From Thelephora terrestris (Eukaryota > Basidiomycota > Agaricomycetes > Thelephorales > Thelephoraceae): a stretch of 64,000 bases of DNA. Numbering within the stretch: the first letter of the stretch is position 1; each line of letters begins with the position of its first letter. The position numbers and the translations under genes are program-made. The stretch is from NCBI GenBank assembly GCA_015956445.1, contig WIUZ02000011.1:496001-560000 (forward strand). Reading direction: 5' to 3'. The notes below the pieces were generated by a model. It saw nothing but the letters and a program-made list of their open reading frames with translations, was not told the DNA's origin and ran no database searches. This document shows, piece after piece, positions 11,130 through 20,739 of this stretch.

Positions 11130-12612
11130 ATGCAGGGAAGGTTCGAGAAGGGGTATCTTGATATCGCTTTGGAGGACGCTGAGAACGCGAGGGTGAATCT
11201 CACCGAGGAGAACGATGTGCTGAGGAAGTTGGTTGTGGATTGTGCGAATGGAGCTCGAGTTGTTGCATAGGATCAAATATCGTGGTGACGAACGACATAT
11301 GGTCGACGAGGTACGAGATTCAGCTCGACCGCAACTTTCGGTCACGAAACTGACCCCGTATCAGCCCACTCCTGTGACCGAGGCACAGTTGTTCCCATTG
11401 GCCCCTATGAACGCCACCCGGGAGGCATTCAAGGGAATCTTGCACGCTGTCGGCGACGCGATAGAGAAGCGACTGGATAACATCCCTGATCCCAGCGGTT
11501 CACGTAACGCTGACGTCGCCAAGCTTAACGCTATCGTTCAACATTTGCGAAATGAACCCGGTGAGCTATCACTTCCCTCTGAGATTGTGCTTGATCTAAG
11601 GCGTCGCTCCTTCGCAGATCAAGCGTGATGCCACACCTCTGATCACGCCAGTCAAGCCCGATCACTCGTGGACAAGTTCATAAAGGGCCAGGATTCTTCG
11701 CACGTCCTTTCGAGCTCTCCAGACGTGGACTCAGAGACAACGTCGATAGAGAAGAGGCGGTTGCAGGCTGAGCGTGATGAACTCGATGAGGATCGTCGTA
11801 ACCTCACCGAAGCCGCCTTGAAGCTTGGCCGGGAGAGGGCGGCACTTGAGGTTCAGCGGTTAGAGTTCTTGGAGGATCGACGTGCGTGGGACGTCAAGAA
11901 GATGATTGATGACCTTCCGCCTTCACCCAAAGCCAGGAGCGCCTATGTCGTCCACGGTGGTCAAGTCTGCGTTGAAGAAGAAGCTGGCTTCTCCTTCACG
12001 CAGGAAATCGACACTCTTCCTCCCTTTTTTCTTGCCAGCCCCCGCAACGATCGACGTTCCTCGTTTCTGCCTCGAGGCTTGGGGTTTCAACGGGGATTTC
12101 AAGTTTGGTTCCCCTCCCAAGAAAGTAGCTCCGATGAAGACGTTGGATACCGAGCTAATCCCTTGCGTTCGCCTCAGTCATCACTACCCCCACCTCCGAA
12201 ACTCACAAGCCGTGCCCCCTCCAAACTTTCTGCCCCATCCGTCACCCCCGATTATTCACCGTTGGACCACGCCCCACAGCCTTCTACGAGTGACGCACAT
12301 CAGCTCCCTCCAAAGGCCGCGGCTATCTCAAACTCGTTCGTCAACGACATCTTCGAGCGCATCGCCTCTGAAGCTCGCGACACCGGTATCTCCGACAATG
12401 CGGCGGCTAATCCAAACTCATTCGTCAACGACATCTTTGAACGCGTTGCAGCCAAAGCTTCTGATACCGGTATCTCCAACAAGGCCGTGGGGATCTCAAA
12501 CTCATCCGTCAATGATTTCTTTGAGCGCATCTCCACCGAAGCCTTTGGTACATGTCCCTCTCCAAAGTCCCCATCCGAGAGCGTGTCCAGTTATCACCTC
12601 CTCCTTCCTTAG
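11130..12612 (+). pseudogene. ADIP-type coiled-coil protein, N-terminally truncated and frameshifted
   Basis: Resembles fungal members of the afadin/alpha-actinin-binding protein family (ADIP). The conserved order is present: YLDIALEDAENARVNL...NDVLRKLVV, then LFPLAPMNATREAF, then a coiled coil RRLQAERDELDEDRRNLTEA...AALEVQRLEFLEDRRAWD, then DDLPPSP, then SPPKKVAPMKTLDTELIP. These blocks lie in different frames. There is a switch near 11248 (one extra base after the codon for Asn of DCAN). A stop appears just after the intron starting near 11560. A +1 excursion covers about 11945-12160. The usual N-terminal half is absent. The C-terminus has three 28-residue repeats. Sequencing indels are an alternative, but neighbouring genes read cleanly. 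Confidence 0.65.
12322..12549 (+). repeat. three tandem 84-bp coding repeats
   Basis: Units at 12322-12405, 12406-12489 and 12490-12549 (partial). Each encodes a variant of NSFVNDIFERIASEARDTGI. The first two are close to each other and the third is diverged. They keep the reading frame, so they arose while the gene was under selection or very recently. Confidence 0.8.
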
Positions 12613-13147
12613 TATCCAGGACCTCTTTGGTTTTGTTTTATCGCTTTAGAAACCTACGGGTCCTTCAAACACCTCCATATTTGGCAGCAATTACGCTCTA
12701 TTTTCACCCTTAGACACAGTCATGGGCGCAAGGTCTGCGGCTCGCAGTACATTGATGGGTACAGAATACCGAGCGGCTACCTGTATATCACAAATCTGTG
12801 TAACTACCGGCGTGCAATGGAAAATTTGAGAATTTCGAGAATCATGGTGAAAGCTGTGTGGTTGGATTCTTGGGTGGTTAACAGCGCAGCTATCAAGACC
12901 GTGTTACAACGAATAGAAGTACATGTATGTTATGAATAGCCACCCACTAGAATGTCATGTAATACAACCAAGCACCTGAGCGATGATAAGCAGTTGAATG
13001 CGATGGCATTCCCCAGCAGAAGCGATGCGAGGTGTGAGGACGAGTTATAAGGTCCGGGTGACAAAGTGGCAGGAACATGTAATCAATTATAGCTGCCAAA
13101 CAGGGGTGTTATAATCTGCTACGCGCGTTACCTCAAGTTACTGACAA
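12613..13147. other. spacer without a recognisable gene
   Basis: About 530 bp downstream of the ADIP-like pseudogene. Only short open frames, no terminal repeats. Confidence 0.4.
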
Positions 13148-13171
13148 GGGCTTATAACAAATTATAAGCCC
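13148..13171. other. perfect hairpin, 10-bp arms, 4-nt loop
   Basis: GGGCTTATAA (13148-13157), loop CAAA, then TTATAAGCCC (13162-13171). No T-run follows on either strand, so it is not a classical terminator. It may be a relic of a small TIR element or chance. Confidence 0.6.
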
Positions 13172-13240
13172 CTATCTGGGAAGCGGACCCCTCACCAGCA
13201 TCGCAAGACTATATCGGATTTTTCCCGACTTGCTGATGTA

Positions 13241-13645
13241 CCATATTAGGATAGTTTGTAAGTCGATATTTGAACATATCGACACAGGCGAGCGGACACT
13301 GGCCTCATCTCTTCTCACCCGCTTGGTCATGGTCACCGCATATTCCTCCGACTTGAGAGAAGGAATCGTCTGGTGCTACTGCCAAGGGGAGACCATGAGG
13401 ACAGTTGCTGACATGTTCAACGTCTCGGTTCGATCGGCTTTGTACACCACATCGTTGATCTTCACAGGAGTTATGGCCAGGTGGCGGGGGTCAATACTAG
13501 CCTTGTAGAAGTACGGAATAATAGGGATAAGGAGAAATACAGCGAGGCCATGCGTCGGGAACGGCGAGCCAAACAGGTGAGAAGTGGTGTCCGCTCGCCT
13601 GTGTCGATATGTTCAAATATCGACTTACAAACTATCCTAATATGG
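13241..13645. mobile_element. 405-bp Tc1/mariner deletion derivative, perfect 59-bp TIRs, TA duplication
   Basis: 13241-13299 is the exact reverse complement of 13587-13645. Both ends begin CCATATTAGG and are flanked by TA (13239-13240 and 13646-13647). The interior keeps one piece of transposase, MVTAYSSDLREGIVWCYCQG...TVADMFNVSVRSALY, which is the first helix-turn-helix of Tc1-type transposases. The catalytic domain is missing. It is therefore an internally deleted copy that could be mobilised by a full-length relative. Identical TIRs point to a young insertion. The empty site survives at 3278-3286. Confidence 0.92.
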
Positions 13646-13726
13646 TAAGCGTTATATTACTGTCACATCAACATCATTCCACCGGCCTCCACCCAATCCT
13701 GTGTGTTCACGTCCCGATGCAAACTG
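13646..13726 (+). repeat. 81-bp repeat, occupied-site copy (partner 3198-3278)
   Basis: Identical to the reverse complement of 3198-3278. It immediately follows the right TIR of the Tc1-like element, and the left flank (about 13210-13240) also resembles the partner's continuation. Confidence 0.85.
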
Positions 13727-13901
13727 CTGTATCACCATCAAAGTCCCACCCGTCGACAGGCTCTTTTGTCCACCAGGGGTCATATCAAAGCCATTGATTC
13801 AAAACCAGGCACGCACTTTGTCTGGTCGGAGCTCGCTGACGCTTTGCTCAAAATATTCAACCTCCGCGCCGGGAAGAGTACCTCGAACCGTTTACGCCAT
13901 T

Positions 13902-14008
13902 GTCCCATTTTGGAGAGTCCAATGGCGTCCCATTATTTGACAATGTGGCGTTTAAATTAAACTTGATCAGCTGGAGGGTGGTGGGCCCAAGCTCACGAAG
14001 ATGAAAGC
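13902..14008 (+). repeat. dispersed repeat, copy 1 (copy 2 at 20102-20208)
   Basis: About 107 bp in direct orientation to 20102-20208 with scattered mismatches. Shared blocks include CCAATGGCGTC, CATTATTTGACAATGTGGC and GCTGGAGGGT. The parent element is unknown. Confidence 0.75.
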
Positions 14009-14214
14009 CTATATGAAAGCATGGGATCTATTTGACGCACGGTTGTATTACTAATATGGTAACAATAGGGGTATCAATATAGAACGGTGCCATACACATA
14101 CTGACTACGGTGTAAATACGGAGGTCACTGGTGAATACATCCGGAGAGAAGCATGAGAACGTCCATGCATAGCGAGTCGTTGAGCTTCATCTTTGGAAGC
14201 AAGTTCCGGTTCAT

Positions 14215-14237
14215 CCCCCCCCCCCCCCCCCCCCCCC
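14215..14237. repeat. mononucleotide tract of 23 C
   Basis: Uninterrupted run of C on the plus strand within otherwise mixed sequence. The exact length is likely to be unreliable in reads and variable between strains. Confidence 0.95.
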
Positions 14238-14944
14238 ACGGCCGATGAGCTGTTTGACAGGCGGTCGCGGCTAGCCAGTTTTCCCAGAACGGTCGCGGAA
14301 GTTCCGGCAGCACAAAATTGTCCTTATCTGTGGGAAAGAGAAGTGAGAATCTCACATTGTCTGCGGAGAAATGAAAAGGGGAGACTCATACCTCTTAATC
14401 ACTCGGTCGCGTCACGTCAGATGATTTTTGGCGTTGGTTGCGGGCACCCCACGTCTGGAGGTTCTGTGGGTTAACTCGAGACGAATGTGACGGGGTTCGT
14501 AAATGCCCGCGGTGGAATCGTCGTAAAGTGTTGGTTGGAAAGAGCTTGAGACGCGGGTAGCTGCAAGAGAAGAGTTGGGGCAGTCCCACACCAGGAGGCG
14601 TTCCGCAAGCCCACGGTGTTTGAACTTTTCTTAGCACCAGGGCAGAAGTGCGGGTCGTTCGGCATGGAATAAAGTAGAATGGGTGGTTCGAGAAGAAAAT
14701 ATCTCCTTCACGTCGGCGCAGAGACCGGGGTTCTGGACGAAGGGAGTTGGAACATCGGATCCACATTGCAGTGGTATACATCTCCTTCGATTCCAATTGC
14801 GAGCAATAAGGCTGAATTATTGCCCAGAGTACTTCCTATAAAGCCGCCCAAGTCTTCGCAGGTCTTCCTGCCGACGTTGACCCCCTTCACAAACACGAAG
14901 AGCGAGGCTTTTGTTCAAACGATTGTGTCGCTGGCGTCCGTCAT

Positions 14945-15180
14945 TGATCAATCAGCACTCGATACTGAACACTCACCCGTGTTATTTTTATGCGCTCTTG
15001 CGCCGACCGTTCGAGCTCACAGGCGTGCTTTTAGTCTCGAGCCAGACATATCGAGTCTGAGCACGGCGGGATCAATCGATCATGCGTTATGATGCCCGTT
15101 CGACAGAAAATATGGTGAAATGGTGTGGTCTTTTGCTCCTGTGGTGCGCGGGTTTCATAGGATGTCTATGGTGGTCTAAG
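14945..15180 (+). repeat. dispersed gene-like fragment, copy 2 (copy 1 at 2465-2715)
   Basis: Direct, diverged partner of 2465-2715 (see that entry). The frame DQSALDTEHSPV...AHRRAFSLEPDIS is interrupted by a stop before the common motif TGCGTTATGATGCC. Confidence 0.6.
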
Positions 15181-15240
15181 TGAACTAGAAACCTTTTCAC
15201 GCGCCATGCATTCGCGTCGCACTAAACCTGTTACCCCGCA

Positions 15241-15527
15241 CACTGGGTCCAGGGTAGAATAGGTTTTGGGGGATTATTCTAAACAATATTCTGAATATAA
15301 TTAAAATAGTAAATGTATTATTTTCAAAACAGATTCTGCCCACATTCAAGGAATATGCAAATGCAAATGAACTCTCAGCAGAGTTGGCTCTGGGCATCAG
15401 ATTTGAATAAAATAATCCTAGGATATGGCTAGAATATGTTTAAAATAAGACATGTTTATTATTCTGATTATATTCTGAATATTATTTAGAATAATCCCCA
15501 GAAACCTATTCTATCCTGGACCCAGTG
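15241..15527. mobile_element. 287-bp CACTG-ended MITE (CACTA/CMC-like), 3-bp duplication
   Basis: The ends read CACTGGGTCCAGG... and ...CCTGGACCCAGTG. Inverted similarity extends about 70 bp inward with a few mismatches. The insert is AT-rich and non-coding. It is flanked by GCA on both sides (15238-15240 and 15528-15530). CACTA-superfamily elements have CACTA or CACTG termini and make 3-bp duplications, so the assignment fits. Slightly diverged TIRs suggest moderate age. Confidence 0.88.
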
Positions 15528-16031
15528 GCACGAAACTCCCCAATCACCTCGTACGGAACTCGTTAGTCGCCTCGCACGTGTTGTCTTGCACGTCGCACGA
15601 GCACCTGGAATCCTCGTGGGGGGAATTCTCACCCCCAAAGGCAGGCAGTCTGTTCCGTCGGCTTGCGTGTTATGTGGAGGTAGTTTCGGGGCGATGCGAG
15701 GGCGATGCACAGATTTTTCTGACATTGCGAACGGCCTCGGGATTTTCCGAGAGAGTGATCCGATCAATTCCTCAGTATTCCGCTCACATCAGGCATTGAC
15801 AATTGTATTGCCACTGAGGCACCTGTTATGATGATATTCTCAAGGTTTTCTTTACCCTCTAAGACTTGCGGCAGCCTTTCAATGTTTTTTTCAATGTTTT
15901 TCTTTCGACATATATCATTTTGACACATGTTAGTAGCCATTGCCGGAGTACTGAATACATATCACGCTAACACTCTAGGTAGCACCGATACAACCTTAGG
16001 ACAACGAGATGCCCCGTGCAGACCGTCTGGC
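15528..16031. other. spacer and probable 3' UTR of the minus-strand DUF6535 gene
   Basis: No gene seen. It contains a short tandem TTTCAATGTTTTT duplication near 15877-15903 and T-rich sequence, which on the minus strand would lie downstream of the DUF6535 stop codon. Confidence 0.4.
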
Positions 16032-19000
16032 TCAAAAAGCCGGAATTATCGTTTGAAACGATTGCAAACGCCCCTTCACCTGCATGATCCGTTCCCGCTT
16101 CTTCTGCAGGCTAGAGGTGACTTGATCCAGCGGGTTCGATTTACTGAGTTGTCCATCCAAGTTTTTAATGTACCCATCAACCACTCTGATGTACGATACC
16201 AAATGGTAGGGGTTCTCTCCTACTGCGATCCGTCGTGTTTCCTCCTCGAGCTGTGCCCGGACTTCCTGCGACAGGTCATGGTACATCACCCATAACATCG
16301 CAAGCCAATGGGACGGGTTTCCGTCATCCAGGAGCGAGTTGAGGAATGGGAAAATATTTGGATCTCTGAGGCACCTTTGAAGCGGGGGCGGATTTGCCAC
16401 CATGATGTAGGCGAAATGCTGAAGCAAGATCCACCGCTCCTTGGGTAGGTGCACCCGCAGACAGGGTAGGTGTGCAATGGCCAAGAGAACCTTGATGACG
16501 GCCTTCTCGACCGGGTGCGTATCCTTTTTGACCGGGTGCGTATCCTTTTTGACCGGGTGCGTATCCTTTTTGACCGGGTGCGTAGCCGCCTCGACCTTTT
16601 GGGTAGGGGTAGGATCCGGCAAGAACTCGCGTATGGCGGAGGACCACGCTTTAACGAAGCGTGAGGCTCTCTGCTCGTCTCCAAAGGCCTCTTCTGTGGT
16701 GAACAGATAGTTGTCCAACCTCGGGAGCAGGAAGATGGTCACTTTTCGTAGGTGGGTGGAATAATCGTTCTCCAGGGCCTCGATCGTTGTATCGATGAAC
16801 AGAGGGTCGGTGAAGTCGTAGGCAGCGAGCCCGCGTTTGGTGTCTTCGTCAGAAGCATTGACAAGGGCGAAAAAAGTGAGGTGGATAGGCTGGGTTCCAA
16901 TAGTTGCTCGTTCTCGCATGTGACGGTGTAGGCACTGCAGAAGTTGTTTGGGATCTCCAACCCGTGGCATATCAGTAGAAGCGCCTTGCAGGCAAAGCCG
17001 AGCGGATCGCCACATTTCCTCATCGTCGTTGGCGTGGTCCACGATGATTCGAAAGAGGGAATAGCTCCTCGCGCAGATTTTCGGGTTTCCCCGTGAATTA
17101 ATCACGAGCTCCAGTGCTTCGACGGCCGCAGATGAGGTAACGACGGAAGGAGTGGCTTGCCCGAAAACTCCGTCAAGTCGGTCGAAAATGTCATCGACGA
17201 TCTCCGTGATTTGGTGGCTAATTTATTTGTCAGTTAGGGCCGGTGAAAAGGTCATCGAAGGTCACCAACCTTCGGTCCTTCTCCAGGAGTTCCAGCGGAC
17301 TTGGTTCGTAACCAGCGACCATACGTATGATGAAGAGACAGTCGGCGATAACCCGGGCAGGGAGCTGGGGGCGGCTCAGTGATGCAGCCACAAACCCTCT
17401 CACATCATCTGTAAGCCTTTTCTGCTCTCTGTACAAGACATCAAAGGCACGATATTGAAGGATGTGGCCCAGCCAACATTGATGGGGTTCGGTGAGCTGG
17501 AGGCTGGCCCAGGGGATCGCAGTTTGAACACCAAAAGTCCAGTCGACGATGTAAAACGTGGACTGGAGGTCAAAATCCTGGTTAAACCCATCGTGCCCCA
17601 ATGGTTGGCTCAGGTGGTTTATGAATTTTAATTGGTGTGGAAGAGCTGTGTCGAGAGGATGGAGGCAACGTCGTTGGTTGTAAAGGTGCAACAGGGCCTT
17701 GGCGCTCCAGAATGCTCTGTCTCTCGCTCCCTGGCGCGGGTAGACCTTGCCTTCGGCAGAACACAAGAGTGACTCGCGCAATGCCTGGTAAACTTGTAGC
17801 AGCGGGACCGTCTTGAGACGGTGGTCCCAGACAATTTCTGTGATGTACACCATGATCACCTTGACGGATTCCGGAGCTCTTGTCATATCAAACATCGTCA
17901 AAATGCAAGACAGCTCTGCGCGGGGTTCTTCACATTGACCGTCGATCCCGGAGGCAATCTGGGGAGTAGGGAGTTGTTGGCGGGAGTCAAGGAGTCCCCT
18001 TTGCGATCCATCCGTAGCATCCGCGCATGGACGTTGTGCGTGGAGGTGCAGGAGGGCTCTTATACTTTCGTATGCCTGGGTCCGCATCCCTGGTCGGACA
18101 ATTCCGTCTGTCAGGAATTCAAACGGCTTGCGCAAGCAGTCATATATCTCGAAAAGGGGTACATTGCGGACGTTCGAGGGCCAGTTGATTTCCGGAATGA
18201 ATCGAGCCAGTGCAACGACAGCGTCCGACGTGCTGGCAGACTGAAAAATCGTTGAAATCCAGTTGGTGTCAGAGACACGCGCGCTTTCTGCCTCTTCCGG
18301 GATTGAGAAGGTTTCGACTGGGGTTTGAGGCGGTGGTGCAGGTTCTTCGTCGGTTGGCCTCGCAAGGGTTACTGTGGTAATTGATTGTTGGACCACCTCA
18401 GACAACCGATGTTGATGCTTCTTTACAAGGGAGATGGCATAGCGGAGGGCAACGGATACAGGCGACTGGAACGGGCATGTCTCCCAGATTACGGAGGCGA
18501 ACAATGTGAACAGGTAGAAGAGGACGCCGAAACCGGTGAAAGCGGCGATGACAGTCGAGACTGTCTGACTGAGACCCCACAGATATTGCGCCAGCGCGTA
18601 ACCAAGAAGGAGGACCGAGACTTGCATGACGAGGGGGATACAGTCCATGATGATCCTGAAGCGCCAAGTGGTCATCCCCCTGATTCTGAGTTCCCTCTGA
18701 TGGCCTCGTTCGACGAGAGATCCTTCGACGTGTGGATTGAGCCATTGTTTCCCAAGCATGGCTAGGAATGCGGCAAGCAGTGCGCTCGCCAAAGAGGCGA
18801 ACAAAATGCATTGGACCTGGATCGCGGAAGCGCTTGGACCTGACGGCACTGGAACGTTGGACTGATTCGGGATTCCCGAGGTGGCGTCGAGCAACATCTT
18901 GAGGACGGCGAAGCTCATCTCGTTGTAATCCGGCCGCAATTCCCGTTGGATGTCGATGACAAATGCCCCCACCACTGCTGAGAATAGACTGGCCTGGTTC

Positions 19001-19282
19001 TTTGTCAATCCCGAGATACAGTGCGATCGCATTGAACTCACGAATATCAGCGTGGCGTTGAGATCGTCGCAATGCTTGTTGCGGAGATCTTTTTCATACC
19101 CGTCTGCCTCTCCGTTAAACGTCTCGTAGAAGCGTCTGTGGGGATCTACCTCTGGTGGTTCGTTCGCAGCTGCGAGCCGCTCCAACACACGAAGAAGGGC
19201 GCGCAAGGTTTCATCTAGCCTAGGAACGATGTCATTACCACAGAGCTGGATATTACGGGACTAACCTGTCGGTTTCTGCCAT
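16032..19282 (-). CDS. DUF6535 membrane protein, subfamily A (gene 1)
   Basis: Four exons on the minus strand: 19266-19282 (17 nt), 19042-19219, 17270-18993 and 16032-17217. The frame closes to 1,034 residues. The N-terminal DUF6535 domain starts near residue 20 (FYETFNGEADGYEKDL) and has a hydrophobic segment at LFSAVVGAFVIDI. It continues with ILFASLASALLAAFLAMLGK, IPLVMQVSVLLLGYAL and VIAAFTGFGVLFYLFTLF, and closes with CPFQSPVSV. The long remainder is helical and cytosolic-looking. A THPVKKD run near residue 820 is a fourfold 21-bp tandem repeat. Function is unknown. The 48-nt intron 18994-19041 has no stop and is divisible by three, so retention would add 16 residues. The start at MAETD was chosen because the short exon 1 restores the family's start. 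Confidence 0.88.
16510..16584. repeat. 21-bp tandem repeat, about 3.6 copies, coding
   Basis: Copies begin at 16510, 16531, 16552 and 16573. Unit length 21 keeps frame and encodes THPVKKD on the minus strand inside DUF6535 gene 1. The copies are identical, implying recent expansion. Confidence 0.95.
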
Positions 19283-20739
19283 TTTCAGTAAGCTCAAACT
19301 TGAACCAGGGCACCAAGGAGTTCCTAACGAGCCGGATGCGTGAGTGAAGGGAGAGAGAGATCCACGAGGTGTGCCACTAGAGATAGGCAAGCTCAGTGCT
19401 CGAAGTTAAAAGGGAACACCGAAGGAAGTGAAGAACACAGGCGACATCTTATATCAAGCGAGAACAAAAGGGGAGCAAAGACAAGATGTGGGTGTCTCAG
19501 TGGTAGTGAACGCGAATCGGATAAAACAAGAGCGAATCGGAGTGAAGTGGGTCGATATTTGTCCAAAATCATGACACTTACTGGGAGGTGTGATTCAAGA
19601 AACGGAGGGCTGGCTAGCCAAGAACTGGATTGTTATCGCCTGTTCAGGTCCCCTTCATCGATCATTGAAACGTGTGGCGGGGTGGGGGTAATTTCACGAA
19701 ACCGAGGGAAGATCCGTAAGCCCAAAGGCCACTGCTGCGATAGGCACGTCCCAGGGCCAGCATGCCATTTGGTTCTGTTTGGGGTACATTACAGAACCTG
19801 TGACAACCAAGTGAGTATGGTTTTTGCAACACGGACCTCTGAAAACAGAGCAGTCGTTCGATAACCTCGTCCTCGTCGGCCAACGAGGGAAGTGGCTTGG
19901 GCCAAGGTTGTAAAAGGGAAGCTTAAGGGCCCCATCCACAGTTTTCTTGGTATGCTTCTGGTCCGACTACGTGCGTATGTTCATGTTTTGTGCAAGCAAG
20001 GTTTCCGCCGACTGCGAAGTCGGCATTTGCCTATACGTAGTGACGAAACGTTCACGTTCACGATACGATCACCCTCAACTTGCAATTGAAGGTTCCCATA
20101 AATCCCATTTTCGGAGAGCCCAATGGCGTCTCATTATTTGACAATGTGGCATTTTAGCTGAACATGCTCGGCTGGAGGGTAGTGGGCTCATGTTTAAGAA
20201 CATGAAAGAAGGGGGCGACGATCAGTGCAACGGAGGCAGCGAAGAATCCCAGCCTACCGAGTTTCCAATGACCTCCGTGACAGAAATTTTCTGACAACAT
20301 CCTCCGACTAAGCAACAAACGGTGCCGGGAGCCTCACCATCGAATTCATGGACTTCCCATTAAGGATTCCATTCCCGTTCGACGTTCCTTGGCTCCGGAA
20401 ACGGAATGAGCTGACGGTCCCGGAGGTTGTGTCGCTCTTCAAGGTGGTTGGCGCGACTCGTAGAATGATGAGAGATGGTGTGATGACGTGGTGATCATGG
20501 TTAGACAGCGACGCCCAAGGTTGCAGGCCACCGGGGAAAGGCAAGAACAGGACGAACCTGAATCGCGCCGGGGGGCTTTGGAGACCATGGGTACAACCCA
20601 GCTATCGACAGCCCAGGTACAATACATAGTTGAAAAGCAATAAGTAGTACAACGAGCATAGGACACCAGCGTCGCAACGGTACGTTGTTAAGTTTCTTGC
20701 AAACTGGCAGCCACACCCAGTCGGAACTTTTGAAGCATC
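19283..20739. other. spacer between gene 1 and the conserved gene at 20.7 kb
   Basis: It holds the promoter of DUF6535 gene 1 on its left and repeat copy 2 at 20102-20208. Its right part, about 20313-20490, has a weak plus-strand frame (FMDFPLRIPFPFDVPWLRK...) without clear ends. No known gene recognised. Confidence 0.4.
20102..20208 (+). repeat. dispersed repeat, copy 2 (copy 1 at 13902-14008)
   Basis: Direct, diverged partner of 13902-14008. A further short match just upstream (GTGACGAAACGTTCA, 20040-20054) is shared with 3154-3168, linking three repeat-bearing spots in the window. Confidence 0.7.

Noticed and set aside
13148-13171. Hairpin considered as a transcription terminator
   Set aside because: No T-run, no adjacent gene end in the right orientation, and hairpin terminators are not expected for fungal protein genes.
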